Shown here piece by piece: positions 26,193 through 38,501 of a DNA stretch of 64,000 nt; positions within the stretch are counted from its first letter, which is position 1, and each line of letters starts with the position of its first letter. The stretch comes from Phreatobacter aquaticus (GTDB lineage Bacteria; Pseudomonadota; Alphaproteobacteria; Rhizobiales; Phreatobacteraceae). The notes beneath the pieces are model-generated. The model saw nothing but the letters and a program-made list of their open reading frames with translations. It was not told the DNA's origin and did not search any database. The stretch spans positions 2,318,828-2,382,827 of the forward strand of contig NZ_CP039865.1 in assembly GCF_005160265.1 (NCBI RefSeq). The letters run 5' to 3'. The position numbers were made by a program, and so were the translations under genes.

Positions 26193-26217
26193 AAATCGGC
26201 CCTGATCGGGCCGATTT
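26193..26217 (-). terminator. perfect palindrome between sucCD and sucAB
   Basis: Arms aaatcggccc and gggccgattt pair over 10 bp around five bases. It lies 45 bases past the sucD stop and 92 bases before the sucA start, with no long T run. It may act as a weak terminator or attenuator between the two halves of the block. Confidence 0.5.
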
Positions 26218-26261
26218 CATGTTCGTTGGCAAGTTTGACCGGGGCGCGTGGCCCCGAGCCT

Positions 26262-27152
26262 TCACTTCCGCTTGTTCAGGACGTCGACCAGGGTCTTGCC
26301 GAGGCGCGCCGGCGAGGGCGACACGCGGATGCCCGCGGCCTCCATCGCTGCGATCTTGTCCTCGGCGCCGCCCTTGCCGCCCGAGATGATTGCACCGGCA
26401 TGGCCCATGCGGCGGCCGGGAGGCGCGGTACGGCCCGCGATGAAGCCAACCATCGGCTTCTTGCGGCCGCGCTTGGCCTCGTCACGGATGAACTGGGCGG
26501 CATCTTCCTCGGCCGAACCGCCGATCTCGCCGATCATGATGATCGACTCGGTCTTCGGGTCCGCCAGGAACATTTCCAGCATGTCGATATATTCGGTGCC
26601 CTTGACCGGATCGCCGCCGATGCCGACAGCCGTCGTCTGGCCCAGGCCCTCGCGGGTGGTCTGGAACACCGCTTCATAGGTCAGCGTGCCGGAGCGCGAG
26701 ACGATGCCGACATTGCCCTTCTTGAAGATGTTGGCCGGCATGATGCCGATCTTCGATTCGCCGGCGGTGACCACACCGGGGCAGTTCGGGCCGATGAGGC
26801 GCGACTTCGAGCCTTCCAGCGCGCGCTTCACCTTGATCATGTCCTGCACCGGGATGCCCTCGGTGATGCAGATGATCAGCGGGATCTCGGCGTCGATGGC
26901 CTCGCAGATGGCGTCAGCGGCGCCCGGCGGCGGCACATAGACGACGGAGGCGTCAGCCCCGGTCTTCTCGCGCGCCTCGGCCACGGTGTCGAACACCGGC
27001 AGGCCGAGATGGGTGGAACCGCCCTTGCCGGGCGAGGTTCCGCCGACAACCTTGGTGCCATAGGCGATCGCCTGCTCGGAATGGAACGTGCCATTCTTGC
27101 CGGTGAAGCCCTGGGTGATGACCTTCGTCTTCTTGGTGATCAGGATCGACAT
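26262..27152 (-). CDS. sucD: succinyl-CoA synthetase alpha subunit
   Basis: 296 residues, normal length. It carries the CoA-binding Rossmann part ([28 protein letters not shown]) and the phosphorylated His in [15 protein letters not shown] near residue 250; [10 protein letters not shown] and [14 protein letters not shown] are also conserved. With SucC it converts succinyl-CoA, Pi and NDP to succinate, CoA and NTP. It starts 9 bases after sucC and is certainly cotranscribed. Nothing odd in the protein itself. Confidence 0.98.
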   Translation of the reverse strand: MSILITKKTKVITQGFTGKNGTFHSEQAIAYGTKVVGGTSPGKGGSTHLGLPVFDTVAEAREKTGADASVVYVPPPGAADAICEAIDAEIPLIICITEGIPVQDMIKVKRALEGSKSRLIGPNCPGVVTAGESKIGIMPANIFKKGNVGIVSRSGTLTYEAVFQTTREGLGQTTAVGIGGDPVKGTEYIDMLEMFLADPKTESIIMIGEIGGSAEEDAAQFIRDEAKRGRKKPMVGFIAGRTAPPGRRMGHAGAIISGGKGGAEDKIAAMEAAGIRVSPSPARLGKTLVDVLNKRK

Positions 27153-27161
27153 GTCAGGCTC

Positions 27162-28676
<1,515 letters not shown>

Positions 28677-28793
28677 CTTGGAGGTCCTAGCGGGAAGGAG
28701 CGAGTTGCGACTGGCGAGTGGCGTTCGGGGAAGGGCAGAAGGGGCCGCCTGCGGCGAACCCCCCGGCCATTCGCTCGTCGCCGTTCACCCAAT

Positions 28794-30198
<1,405 letters not shown>

Positions 30199-31872
30199 AT
30201 GTCGTTGCCCGCCCCCCTACACACGAGCGCGGCTGCCGCAGGTGTGCGAAGCAGTCCTGACGTCATCTGTCTGCTGATCCTTGTCGGGTCCTGGCTTGCG
30301 GCCATCGCGGTTGTCGGACCGAGGGGAGACTTTCCCATCGTCGACGACTGGGCCTATGCGGTCACCGTCAAGGCGCTCGTCCAGGACCATCGGCTGGTCT
30401 TCTCCGAGTGGATCGCGACCAACAACCTGACCAGCGCCTTGTGGGGCAGCCTGTTCGCGCTGGTCTTCGGCTTTTCGTTCGAGACCCTGCGCCTGTCGAC
30501 GCTCGTCGCCGGCTTCCTTGGCGGCGCGGCGCTCTACGGCTGGGTCAGGCAAGCCGGCTTCTCGCCAGCCAGCGCGCTGATGGCCGCCTTCTGCCTGATG
30601 TTCAATCCGATCTATTTCCAGCTGTCGTTCTCGTTCATGACCGATGTGCCGTTCACCGCGGCTCTGACCATCGCCCTGGCGCTGATCACGCGCGGTGTGC
30701 TGGCAGGACGCCCTGGCGCGACGGCCGGCGGCTGGGCGGCCGCGCTGTTCGCCCTGCTGATGCGGCAGGTCGGCATGGCGATTCCTCTCGCCCATGCGGC
30801 GGCGAACATCGTCACGCGCCGGCCCACCTGGCGCGGGATGGCCGTCGCGATCCTCCCGGTCGTCGCCTTTGTCGCCGTGCAGCGTGGCTATGCCCGCTTC
30901 CTCGCCGAGACGGGGCGGATGCCGGAACTGTACGGAATGCAGTCCGATGCCATGTGGAAGATGCTCGCCGGGCCGGTGGCCGAAAGCATCCCGGTCGCAG
31001 CGGTGTTCCTGCTGTATCTGCTGCTCTATCTCGGCCTGTTCCTGAGCCCGCTCGCGCCAGGTTTTGTCGGAGCGGCCTATCGAGACCTCGGTGCCCGGTG
31101 GCGTCCGCCCATTGTCCTCCTGGTCGTCGCCCTGACAGTCGCAACCACCGTCGCCTTGCTCGCGCTCGGGCATCCCATGCCGATCTGGCACGATGCACTC
31201 ACCGTCGGCGGGCTCGGCGTCAGCGGCGACGGGCCCCCGGCCCCCGGGGTGATGTGGGTCATCGTCACCGTCGTGTCGGCGCTGTCCGGCTGGGCTCTCT
31301 TTGTCGCGCTCATCGCCCATGGCTTCGCCTGGCGGCGTTGGTCGCCCGGCATGCCCTGGCTCATGGTGTTTGCGGGCTGCACGGCGCTGATCATCGCAGC
31401 CCCGGTGGCGTTCATTTCGTTCCGTTTCGATCGCTATCTGGTGCCGATGATGCCCTGCCTCATCATGGTTGGTGTCATCGGGGCCTGCGCGGCGAGGCCC
31501 GATGACCAGCGCGGCAGCAGCCAGGCCGCCTTCGCGATCCTCATGGCCATGATGGCCGCCTTCTCCATCGCCGGCACCAAGGATTACATGGCGTCACGCG
31601 CAGTCCACGACGCAGCCGTCAGGAGCTTGCTCGATCAGGGAATACCGAGCGAGCGCATCGACGCGGGCTGGGTGTTCAACGGCTACCGGAATTTCGGCCG
31701 CTTCGGCACGGTCCGCGACATGTATTCGTGGCTTCTCACCCCGGACTATAGGGTCGCGTCTCGTCCGGCCCCCGGCTACGACATCATCGAAAGCCGGCCG
31801 GTCCAGCGCTGGCTGCCCTGGGCGATCGGAAGGACGCCGATCCTGGTCATGCGCCGGCAGGCGGCGCCTTAG
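30199..31872 (+). CDS. GT-C membrane glycosyltransferase, duplicate copy 1
   Basis: 557 residues with about ten to twelve membrane helices, the architecture of ArnT/PMT-like GT-C glycosyltransferases that use lipid-linked sugars in the periplasm. The first periplasmic loop holds the acidic motif FPIVDDWAYA (DD typical of GT-C). A soluble C-terminal part (about 455-557) includes SERIDAGWVFNGYRNFGRFG. Nearly the same protein is encoded at 32150-33826. Sugar and acceptor are unknown; a lipopolysaccharide or membrane-lipid target is an inference. No obvious ribosome site, with tcccatacgcgctc before the ATG identical in kind to copy 2. Confidence 0.82.
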   Translation: MSLPAPLHTSAAAAGVRSSPDVICLLILVGSWLAAIAVVGPRGDFPIVDDWAYAVTVKALVQDHRLVFSEWIATNNLTSALWGSLFALVFGFSFETLRLSTLVAGFLGGAALYGWVRQAGFSPASALMAAFCLMFNPIYFQLSFSFMTDVPFTAALTIALALITRGVLAGRPGATAGGWAAALFALLMRQVGMAIPLAHAAANIVTRRPTWRGMAVAILPVVAFVAVQRGYARFLAETGRMPELYGMQSDAMWKMLAGPVAESIPVAAVFLLYLLLYLGLFLSPLAPGFVGAAYRDLGARWRPPIVLLVVALTVATTVALLALGHPMPIWHDALTVGGLGVSGDGPPAPGVMWVIVTVVSALSGWALFVALIAHGFAWRRWSPGMPWLMVFAGCTALIIAAPVAFISFRFDRYLVPMMPCLIMVGVIGACAARPDDQRGSSQAAFAILMAMMAAFSIAGTKDYMASRAVHDAAVRSLLDQGIPSERIDAGWVFNGYRNFGRFGTVRDMYSWLLTPDYRVASRPAPGYDIIESRPVQRWLPWAIGRTPILVMRRQAAP

Positions 31873-31884
31873 ACGCCGCCTTTG

Positions 31885-32077
31885 TCAGCCGAGGCAATCC
31901 ACCTTGCCGCTGGCCAGATTGTCATAGGCGCCGACGATCTTCACCTTGCCGTTGCCTGCTAGGTCGGGGATCAGCGGTCCCGTCGCCCTCAGGCGCCGCA
32001 CTTTGCGCAGGACCATTTCGCGCACCGACTGATCGACGAAATCGCCGCCCTTCGCCCACTCCGCGATGGCGGTCGGC
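31885..32077 (-). pseudogene. 3' remnant of a beta-carbonic anhydrase gene
   Basis: The frame encodes about 60 residues ending in KVKIVGAYDNLASGKVDCLG, aligning with the C-terminus of the intact anhydrase at 33843-34565 (GGDFVDQSVRE, VRRL-ATGPLI-DL and ASGKVD shared). All catalytic zinc ligands are missing because they lie in the absent N-terminal part. Similarity to the anhydrase stops at 32077, exactly where similarity to the glycosyltransferase leader starts, so this is the scar of a tandem duplication. Confidence 0.85.
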
Positions 32078-32149
32078 ACCCGGCTTGTCGCTTGGGATAA
32101 ATGTTGGCATGTCTCGGCTTGTGACCGATCTGGGATCCCACACGCGCTC

Positions 32150-33826
32150 ATGTCGTTGCCCGCCCCCCCACATACCAGCGCGGCCGCCGCGGATGTGCGA
32201 AGCAGTCCCGACATCATCTGCCTGCTGATCCTCGGTCTGTCCTGGCTCGCGGCCATCGCGGTTGTCGGGCCGCGAGGCGAGTTCCCGATCAATGACGACT
32301 GGGCCTATGCGGTCACCGTCAAGGCGCTCGTCCAGGACCATCGTCTGGTCTTCTCCGACTGGATCGCGGCCAACAACCTGACCAGCGCCCTGTGGGGCAG
32401 CCTGTTCGCACTGGTCTTCGGCTATTCGTTCGAGACCCTGCGTCTGTCGACACTGGTTGCGGGCCTCCTGGGCGGTGCCGCGCTCTATGGCTGGGCCAGG
32501 CAATCCGGCGCCTCGCCGGCCAGGTCCCTGATGGCCGCGTTCTGCCTGATGTTCAATCCGTTCTATGTCCAGCTGTCGTTCTCGTTCATGACCGATGTGC
32601 CGTTCACCGCGGCGCTGACCATCGCGATGGCGTTGATCACACGCGGAGCGCTCGGCGGACATGGTGGTGCGACGGCCGGCGGCTGGGCGGCCGCGCTGTT
32701 CGCCCTGCTGATGCGGCAGGTCGGCATGGCCATTCCTCTCGCCCATGCGGTGGCCAACATCGTCACGCGCCGGCCCACCTGGCGCTCGATGGCCTGGGCG
32801 GTCCTCCCGGTCATCGCCTTCGTCGCGGTGCAGCGTGGTTATGCCCGCTTCCTCGCGGAGACGGGGCGGATGCCGGAACTGTTCGGCACGAACTCCGAGT
32901 TGATGTTGCAGCGCCTGGCCGGTCCCTTGAGCGTGACAATTGAGGGCGCCGCGGCCTTTCTTCTCTACCTGCTGCTTTACCTTGGCCTGTTCCTTGGTCC
33001 GCTGACCGTCATGTTTGCAGCGCCGGCATTTCGCCGGCTTGGCCCGGCGATCAAACTGCGTCTGGGGGCGGTTCTTCTCGGTGCGACGCTTCTGGTGACG
33101 GTCACGATGCTGGCCCTGGGGCACCCGATGCCGGTCTGGAGCAATACGCTGACCGAAAGCGGCCTGGGTGTCGACGGCCATGGGCCGCGAGCCCCCTATC
33201 TGATGTGGGCGGCCCTGACCCTTGTCGGCTGTCTGTCCGGCTGGTCCCTTCTTGCCGCGCTCATCGTCCACTGCCTGCGTTGGCGGGAATGGCCCCCGGC
33301 CATGCGCTGGTCCATGCTGTTTGCGGGCAGTACCGCGCTGATCATTGCGGCGCCGATCGCCATCACCCCGCTGCGATTCGACCGCTATCTGCTGCCCATG
33401 TTGCCCTGCCTGATCATGCTTGCCGTCATGGGGGCGGGCGGGGGCGGGGAGCTCCGGCGCCCCGCGCGCGCTGGGGAGGTGGTGTTCTGGCTCGCAATGG
33501 CGCTAACCGCGGCCTTTTCGGTGCTCTCGACCCGGGATTACATGGCCTCCCGCAGGGTACACGATGCCGCTGTCAGTGCTCTCATCGACCAGGGAATTCC
33601 GAGCGAGCGCATCGATGCGGGCTGGGTGCTCAACGGCTATCGCAATTTCGGCCGCTTCGGCATCACCCGCGACCCGGAAACATGGCTCCTCACCCCGGAC
33701 TATGTGGTCGCGTCTCGTCCGGCCCCCGGCTACGACATCATCGAAAGCCGGCCGGTCCAGCGCTGGCTGCCCTGGGCGGTGGGGCGGACGCCGATCCTCG
33801 TCATGCGGAAGCGGTCTGTTCCCTGA
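32150..33826 (+). CDS. GT-C membrane glycosyltransferase, duplicate copy 2
   Basis: 558 residues, paralogue of the protein at 30199-31872, with the same DDWAYA loop, the same membrane layout and the same ending (PAPGYDIIESRPVQRWLPWA-GRTPILVMR). Divergence is concentrated around residues 250-350 and 425-460. The frame is open upstream, but the ATG at 32150 matches copy 1 in position and flanking bases. Divergence with maintained frames indicates both copies are under selection, perhaps with different acceptors. GT-C class assignment rests on topology and the acidic loop. Confidence 0.82.
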   Translation: MSLPAPPHTSAAAADVRSSPDIICLLILGLSWLAAIAVVGPRGEFPINDDWAYAVTVKALVQDHRLVFSDWIAANNLTSALWGSLFALVFGYSFETLRLSTLVAGLLGGAALYGWARQSGASPARSLMAAFCLMFNPFYVQLSFSFMTDVPFTAALTIAMALITRGALGGHGGATAGGWAAALFALLMRQVGMAIPLAHAVANIVTRRPTWRSMAWAVLPVIAFVAVQRGYARFLAETGRMPELFGTNSELMLQRLAGPLSVTIEGAAAFLLYLLLYLGLFLGPLTVMFAAPAFRRLGPAIKLRLGAVLLGATLLVTVTMLALGHPMPVWSNTLTESGLGVDGHGPRAPYLMWAALTLVGCLSGWSLLAALIVHCLRWREWPPAMRWSMLFAGSTALIIAAPIAITPLRFDRYLLPMLPCLIMLAVMGAGGGGELRRPARAGEVVFWLAMALTAAFSVLSTRDYMASRRVHDAAVSALIDQGIPSERIDAGWVLNGYRNFGRFGITRDPETWLLTPDYVVASRPAPGYDIIESRPVQRWLPWAVGRTPILVMRKRSVP

Positions 33827-33842
33827 CGAGGACCGGCTGATC

Positions 33843-34565
33843 TCAGACGATGAAGTCCACCTTGCCGCTGGCCAGATTGTAATAGGCGCCGACGATCTTC
33901 ACCTTGCCGCTGCCGGACAGGTCCGAGATCAGCGGCCCGGTCGCCTTGAGGCGCCGCACCGTGCGCAGGACATTCTCGCGCACAGACTGGTCGACGAAAT
34001 CGCCGCCCTTGGCGCGCGCCGCGATGGCGGCCGGCACGATCGGCTCGATCATCGGCCCGATGGCGCCGGGATAGGTGGCGTTCTTGGTCACCACATCGCA
34101 GGCGGCCGACACCGCGCCGCAGGCCTGGTGCCCCATCACCACGATCACCGGCGATTTCAGCACGGCCGCGCCATATTCCAGCGTGCCAAGCGCCGTGGTG
34201 TCCACCGTGTTGCCGGCATTGCGCACCACGAACAACTCGCCGAGGCTCAGGCCTCCGAAGATCAGTTCCGGCGGCACGCGGCTGTCGGCGCACGAGACGA
34301 TCGTCGCCCAGGGCGCCTGGCCGCCAGCGACTTCCTCGCGGCGCTTGGTCATGTTGATCACGCAGGCCTCGGGGCTTGCGACATAGCGCCGGTTGCCGGC
34401 CTCAAGCTGCGCCAGAGCCTGATCGGGCGTCAGGCTGGTTCCCGGCCCGTCGGCGGCGCGTGCCTTGCCGGTGGTCATCATGCCGGAGGCGAGGGCCGCG
34501 CCGAAACCGGCCAGCCCCAGGGCGCCGCGGCGGGTCATTCGAGAGGTGTCACACTGGTCGCACAT
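33843..34565 (-). CDS. exported beta-class carbonic anhydrase
   Basis: 240 residues. A twin-arginine signal (MTRRGALGLAGFGAALASGM, preceded by a short Cys-containing segment MCDQCDTSR) is followed by the beta-anhydrase domain: ALAQLEAGNRRYVA, zinc and dyad motif VSCADSRVPPE, and MGHQACGAVSAACD supplying His and Cys. It interconverts CO2 and bicarbonate; Tat export suggests periplasmic placement. The start at 34565 gives the Tat signal and a GGAGAT site. It converges on glycosyltransferase copy 2 with a 16-base gap; a truncated relative remains at 31885-32077. Confidence 0.9.
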   Translation of the reverse strand: MCDQCDTSRMTRRGALGLAGFGAALASGMMTTGKARAADGPGTSLTPDQALAQLEAGNRRYVASPEACVINMTKRREEVAGGQAPWATIVSCADSRVPPELIFGGLSLGELFVVRNAGNTVDTTALGTLEYGAAVLKSPVIVVMGHQACGAVSAACDVVTKNATYPGAIGPMIEPIVPAAIAARAKGGDFVDQSVRENVLRTVRRLKATGPLISDLSGSGKVKIVGAYYNLASGKVDFIV

Positions 34566-34738
34566 GGGGGGATCTCCGGCGTCTGGGCGTACGCGTATCC
34601 CTGTCGGGCCGCGAACCTTTGACAGCGGCCGGCGCATCATGCTCCGGCCGTTGACCTGCCGGACACTGCCTCAAACGCGATACCGGTATTACATGGTGCT
34701 AATGCGTATTCTCAGGGCGAGAAACGGTCCCTTCGTCA

Positions 34739-35389
34739 TCACACCCCGCCGCTCACCAGCGTCCGGATGATGATCCGCGCCATGGTGCTGAGGCGGGTCT
34801 CCACCTGCTGGCGGGTGAGGTCGCGCGTCTCGATCACCAGCGCGGGGTGGATGAAGCGCTGCATGGCGTCGGCGATGAAGGCGACGGCGCGGGCCTCGTC
34901 GCGCAGGCGGAACGGGCCGGGCTCCAGCCCCTCGTCGACGATGGTCTCCAGGAAGGCCCTGAGCCTGGCGCGATGGACCATGATGGCATCGCGCCGTTCC
35001 GCCCAGAAATCGGCGAAGGCTCCGTAGATCGCGGGGTCGCGATCCAGCCCGTCGCGCTCCGCCTTGCCCCAGGTGACGAGAAAGCGCTCCAGCTTGTCGT
35101 CGGCCGGATCCGGCGCATTGGCGATGTCACCGAGTATCACCTCCACCGAGCGGGTCCAGGCGATCACCACCGCCTCGATCAACCCCGCCTTGGAGGGGAA
35201 GAAACGATAGACATTGGCGTGGCTCATGCCGGCCTCGCGGGCAACCGCCACCACTGTCACGCGTTCGGGGCCGAAGCGGCGCACATGATCGGCGGCAATC
35301 GCCACCAGACGCGCCTGCACGCGGTCTTCCGGGGGCTGCTGCCCTTCGCGCCTTGGCGCGGTGATCCGCGCGCTAGTCCGCCTTGCCAC
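34739..35389 (-). CDS. TetR-family regulator
   Basis: 216 residues. The N-terminal helix-turn-helix is clear: AADHVRRFGPERVTVVAVAREAGMSHANVYRFFPSKAGLIEAVV. The C-terminal ligand domain contains AFADFWAERRDAIMVHRARL and is followed by IADAMQRFIHPALV, like the TetR_C_7/YcdC-type groups. Its gene overlaps the end of the DUF1003 gene by 17 bases on the same strand, so they may be cotranscribed. The target is unknown; no efflux gene is adjacent. Confidence 0.88.
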   Translation of the reverse strand: MARRTSARITAPRREGQQPPEDRVQARLVAIAADHVRRFGPERVTVVAVAREAGMSHANVYRFFPSKAGLIEAVVIAWTRSVEVILGDIANAPDPADDKLERFLVTWGKAERDGLDRDPAIYGAFADFWAERRDAIMVHRARLRAFLETIVDEGLEPGPFRLRDEARAVAFIADAMQRFIHPALVIETRDLTRQQVETRLSTMARIIIRTLVSGGV

Positions 35390-36098
35390 GGCGATCCCTC
35401 AGGTCCTGCAGCAATTCGATCTGCATCGTCTGCATTTCGGCGAGCCGCTCCCATTGCCGGCTCAGCAGATGGTCGATCTTCTCGTGGAGGTGCCGGATCT
35501 CCAGTTCCGCCTTCAGGTTGATCTGGAAGGCGTTCTCGGAGCGGCGGCGGTCCTTCGCCTCCTGACGCTTCTGGCTCATCATGATGATGGGCGCCTGAAT
35601 GGCGGCAATGCACGACAGGATCAGGTTGAGCAGGATGAACGGATAGGGATCGAAGGCCCTGGCGACCATCAGCACATTGCCAGCCATCCAGATGGCCAGC
35701 AGCGCGAAGAACGCCATGATGAAGGTCCACGAACCGCCGAACTCGGCGACGCGGTCGGCCAGCCGTTCGCCGAAGGTCCGCTCGGTCTCGATCTGGTCCT
35801 CGACATTGGTCGCCAGGATGTCCTGGCTTCGCAGGCTGTCGACGACATCGCGCTCAAGCGCGGTGATCTCGCCACGTTCGGATTTCAGCAGGTCCTCGAC
35901 ATAGCGGCCACGATAATCGGCCACCGCCGCCCGGTCGACAAAGTCGCCGGACTGAATGGACGGCACGTCCTGGCGAATCCGTTGTGCAAGGCCCGCCCGC
36001 AGCGAGCCGAACCGCACGGCGTCCCCGGGTGCGATCGGGCTGCCGGTAATGGCGCAGGACCGGAGCTGGTCGCCGTCGCCCTCGTGCGAATGTGCCAC
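35373..36098 (-). CDS. DUF1003 membrane protein
   Basis: 241 residues. Signature DUF1003 core: RTFGERLADRVAEFGGSWTFIMAFFALLAIWMAGNVLM, FDPYPFILLNLILSCIAAIQAPIIMMSQKRQEAKDR, two membrane helices separated by a short loop. A soluble N-terminal part of about 120 residues has a possible Cys (RSCAITGS), and a C-terminal coiled coil (IRHLHEKIDHLLSRQWERLAEMQ) follows. The GTG start at 36098 has GGAGGA 5 bases upstream; a GTG at 36131 overlapping the zapE stop is the alternative. Function unknown. Confidence 0.85.
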   Translation of the reverse strand: MAHSHEGDGDQLRSCAITGSPIAPGDAVRFGSLRAGLAQRIRQDVPSIQSGDFVDRAAVADYRGRYVEDLLKSERGEITALERDVVDSLRSQDILATNVEDQIETERTFGERLADRVAEFGGSWTFIMAFFALLAIWMAGNVLMVARAFDPYPFILLNLILSCIAAIQAPIIMMSQKRQEAKDRRRSENAFQINLKAELEIRHLHEKIDHLLSRQWERLAEMQTMQIELLQDLRDRRGKAD

Positions 36099-36127
36099 AG
36101 GATCCTCCGCCGGGCCGCGGCCCGCCG

Positions 36128-37303
36128 TCACGTCTCGACGATGCCGCCGGTATCCCCGACATTGTGCGGACGGCGGGCATGCGGCAAGGCCAGATATTCC
36201 TCCGAGCGCATCTCGATCAGCCGCGACGCCGTGCGGGCGAACTCGAAGGCTTCCACGCCCTCGTCGTTGAGATAGATGCCCATCGGCTCGGCGCCGGCGC
36301 TCGCCACCAGCTTTACCTGGTTGTCGTAGAGCGCATCGATCAGCGTGATGAAGCGCTTGGCCTCATTGCGCCGGGCAAGCCCTCGCAGCACGGGAATGCC
36401 GTCGATCATCACCGTGTGGAACGTGTGCGCGATGGCGAGATAGTCGGAGGCGCCCAGCGGCTTTTCGCAGAGCTCGGAAAAGGTGAAGCGCGCGATGCCG
36501 TGTGATTGCCGGGGCACCGGCACATGCCGCCCTTTGACCGGCAGCTCGGCCGGCTCTCCACGCGCCCCGCCGGTGAGCCGTGACCAGGCCTCGTCCATGG
36601 AGCGGTCGGCCTCCGGCCCGAGCGGTGTCAGCCAGACAGGCCGCCCCGACAGCTTCTCCAGCCGGAAGTCCGTGCGTGATTCGAGTTTCACCACCGCCAT
36701 GCGCTCCTGCATAAGCTTGATGAACGGCAGGAAGAGGGCACGGTTCAATCCGTCGCGATACAATTCGTCGGGCACCACGTTGGAGGTCGCGACCACCACC
36801 ACGCCCTCCTCGAACAGCCGGCCGAACAGCCGGCCGAGAATCATCGCGTCGGCAATGTCGGTGACCGAGAACTCGTCGAAGCAGAGCAGCCAGGCCTCTT
36901 CCGCCAGATCGGCCGCCACCGGCGCGATCGGGTCGTCGCCCTTCACCTCGCCGGCCTTCAGCTTCTGCCGGTAGATGTGGATGCGCTCATGGACATCGGC
37001 CATGAACTCGTGGAAATGCGCCCGCCGCTTCCGCCTGACGGGGCTTGCCGCCATGAACAGGTCCATCAGCATGGTCTTGCCGCGGCCGACCTCGCCCCAG
37101 ATGTAGAGCCCGCGAACCGGCTCGCGCTTCTCGCCGCGGGCAAACAGCCAGGACAACGCGCCGGATTTCCGGCGCGCCAGGCGATAGTCGCCGAGTTCGG
37201 CATTCAGCGCCGCGAGGCGCTTGGCGATCACCGCCTGCGCGGGATCGAACGAGATTTCGCCGGAATCGACCAGGGACTGGTAGCGGGAGAACGTGTCGGA
37301 CAT
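36128..37303 (-). CDS. zapE: cell-division ATPase ZapE (AFG1-like)
   Basis: 391 residues of the AFG1/ZapE AAA+ family. Walker A GEVGRGKTMLMDLF, then FHEFMADVHERIH, Walker B LLCFDEFSVTDIADAMILGRLF, sensor segment VVVATSNVVPDELYRDGLNRALFLPFI, and the C-terminal ARRNEAKRFITLIDALYDN. ZapE acts at the division ring in E. coli; the mitochondrial relative AFG1 aids respiratory-complex turnover, and in alphaproteobacteria the gene often lies near sdh or mdh, as here. Full length, no anomalies. Confidence 0.95.
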   Translation of the reverse strand: MSDTFSRYQSLVDSGEISFDPAQAVIAKRLAALNAELGDYRLARRKSGALSWLFARGEKREPVRGLYIWGEVGRGKTMLMDLFMAASPVRRKRRAHFHEFMADVHERIHIYRQKLKAGEVKGDDPIAPVAADLAEEAWLLCFDEFSVTDIADAMILGRLFGRLFEEGVVVVATSNVVPDELYRDGLNRALFLPFIKLMQERMAVVKLESRTDFRLEKLSGRPVWLTPLGPEADRSMDEAWSRLTGGARGEPAELPVKGRHVPVPRQSHGIARFTFSELCEKPLGASDYLAIAHTFHTVMIDGIPVLRGLARRNEAKRFITLIDALYDNQVKLVASAGAEPMGIYLNDEGVEAFEFARTASRLIEMRSEEYLALPHARRPHNVGDTGGIVET

Positions 37304-37393
37304 CGGGATCAGGACTTAGCCGGGTGGGCGAAGCGAGGCAATCCGGCGCGGGCGGGCGGCGGCTGGGCGAAAGCGTGGCAGGTTCGACAATAA

Positions 37394-37439
37394 CCCCACC
37401 CCAACCCTCCCCGTGCCAACGGGGAGGGTTGGGGCGGGG
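37394..37439. repeat. REP-like hairpin between zapE and sdhC
   Basis: Two 20-base arms (one mismatch) around six bases; core aaccctccccg / cggggagggtt resembles the heads of the other REP elements at 40-51 kb. It fills part of the 319-base gap 37304-37622, where I see no gene; the sdhC promoter should lie at about 37500-37610. Confidence 0.75.
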
Positions 37440-37622
37440 CAAAGAGCGGCGACGTCGAAACAATCCCCATGTCACACACTCCCGCGTGCCCGCCGCGCAT
37501 TTTGTCGTCTAGCTCCTTCGTCTCATTCCAGTCTACGTTGCGCCGGAGCGCCGGGTTTCGTAAACAGGCGCGTGATTTCCGGCGGCCGGTTCATCCGGCC
37601 TGTTCCGAGGACAAATTCGACG

Positions 37623-38030
37623 ATGGCCGATTCCAAGCCGATGGTTGAGCGCCCGCTCTCCCCGCACCTGCAAATCTATCGCCCGATGCTGACGATGATG
37701 ATGTCCATCGTGCATCGCGCCACGGGCATGGCGCTGTTCTTCGGCACCGTCCTGCTGGTCTGGTGGCTGATCGCCGCCGCCTCCGGGCCGACGGCCTATG
37801 CCAATTTCCAGTGGTATGCCGGCTCGTTCATCGGCCGCCTCGTGCTGCTCGGCTACACCTGGGCCCTGTTTCACCACATGCTCGGCGGCATCCGGCACTT
37901 CATCTGGGATACCGGCCGCGGCTTCGGTCCGGTCGAACGCGAATGGCTGGTGCGCGCCAATCTCATCGGTTCGGTTGTGCTGACGATCCTGACCTGGGTC
38001 GTTGCCTATGCCGTGCGCGGCGGCGTCTGA
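37623..38030 (+). CDS. sdhC: succinate dehydrogenase cytochrome b556 subunit
   Basis: 135 residues with three membrane helices. The opening RPLSPHLQIYRPMLTMMMSIVHRATGMALF is diagnostic (the Ser and HR near quinone and heme), and LFHHMLGGIRHFIWDTGRGF holds the axial heme His. It anchors SdhAB in the inner membrane and reduces ubiquinone together with SdhD. The ATG at 37623 fits the family N-terminus; the longer upstream frame is not protein-like. First gene of sdhCDA, 13 bases before sdhD. Confidence 0.96.
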   Translation: MADSKPMVERPLSPHLQIYRPMLTMMMSIVHRATGMALFFGTVLLVWWLIAAASGPTAYANFQWYAGSFIGRLVLLGYTWALFHHMLGGIRHFIWDTGRGFGPVEREWLVRANLIGSVVLTILTWVVAYAVRGGV

Positions 38031-38043
38031 GGGAGCCGGCATC

Positions 38044-38439
38044 ATGTCTCATTCGAAGTCATCCATGCGCACGCCGCTCGCCGAGGTTCGTGGCCTCGGC
38101 TCGGCCCGCTCCGGCACCCATCATTTCTGGATGCAGCGCGTCACGGCGATCGCCAACATCCCGCTGTCGCTGTTCGTCATCGGGCTGATTATTTCCACCG
38201 CCGGCTCGAACTATGCGGCGGTCAAGGCAACGCTCGGTTCGCCGCTCGTGGCGATTCCGCTGATCCTTTTCATCGGTTCCGCCATATACCACATGCGTCT
38301 CGGCATGCAGATGGTGATCGAGGACTATGTGCCGGCTGAAGGCCCGAAGGTGGCGCTGCTGCTCGTCAGCACCTTCTTCTCGGTCATCGTTGGCCTCGCC
38401 TCGGTCTTCGCCGTTCTGAAACTGTCCTTCGGCGTCTGA
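38044..38439 (+). CDS. sdhD: succinate dehydrogenase membrane anchor subunit
   Basis: 131 residues, three membrane helices. Typical segments are [36 protein letters not shown] and [15 protein letters not shown], where the latter contributes the second heme/quinone-side residues. It forms the membrane anchor with SdhC. The start at 38044 follows the sdhC stop by 13 bases (ggagccggcatc before ATG). sdhA begins 62 bases downstream. Confidence 0.95.
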   Translation: MSHSKSSMRTPLAEVRGLGSARSGTHHFWMQRVTAIANIPLSLFVIGLIISTAGSNYAAVKATLGSPLVAIPLILFIGSAIYHMRLGMQMVIEDYVPAEGPKVALLLVSTFFSVIVGLASVFAVLKLSFGV

Positions 38440-38501
38440 CTTCGCTGAGACGTTCTGCCCCGGCCCGCCGGGACCCCCTTTCGATCCAGGAGCACCGCGC
38501 C

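Noticed and set aside
21422-26389. Very long open frame on the plus strand (about 1655 codons)
   Set aside because: Antisense to sucB and sucA; GC-rich codon bias in those genes keeps the opposite frame free of stops. The protein is a low-complexity Leu/Arg/His-rich sequence with no family features.
31922-33271. Minus-strand frames of 367 and 449 codons opposite the two glycosyltransferases
   Set aside because: Both are similar to each other only because the genes on the plus strand are duplicated; sequences are Gln/Arg-rich without family features. Only the last 60 codons at 31885-32077 have meaning, as the anhydrase remnant.
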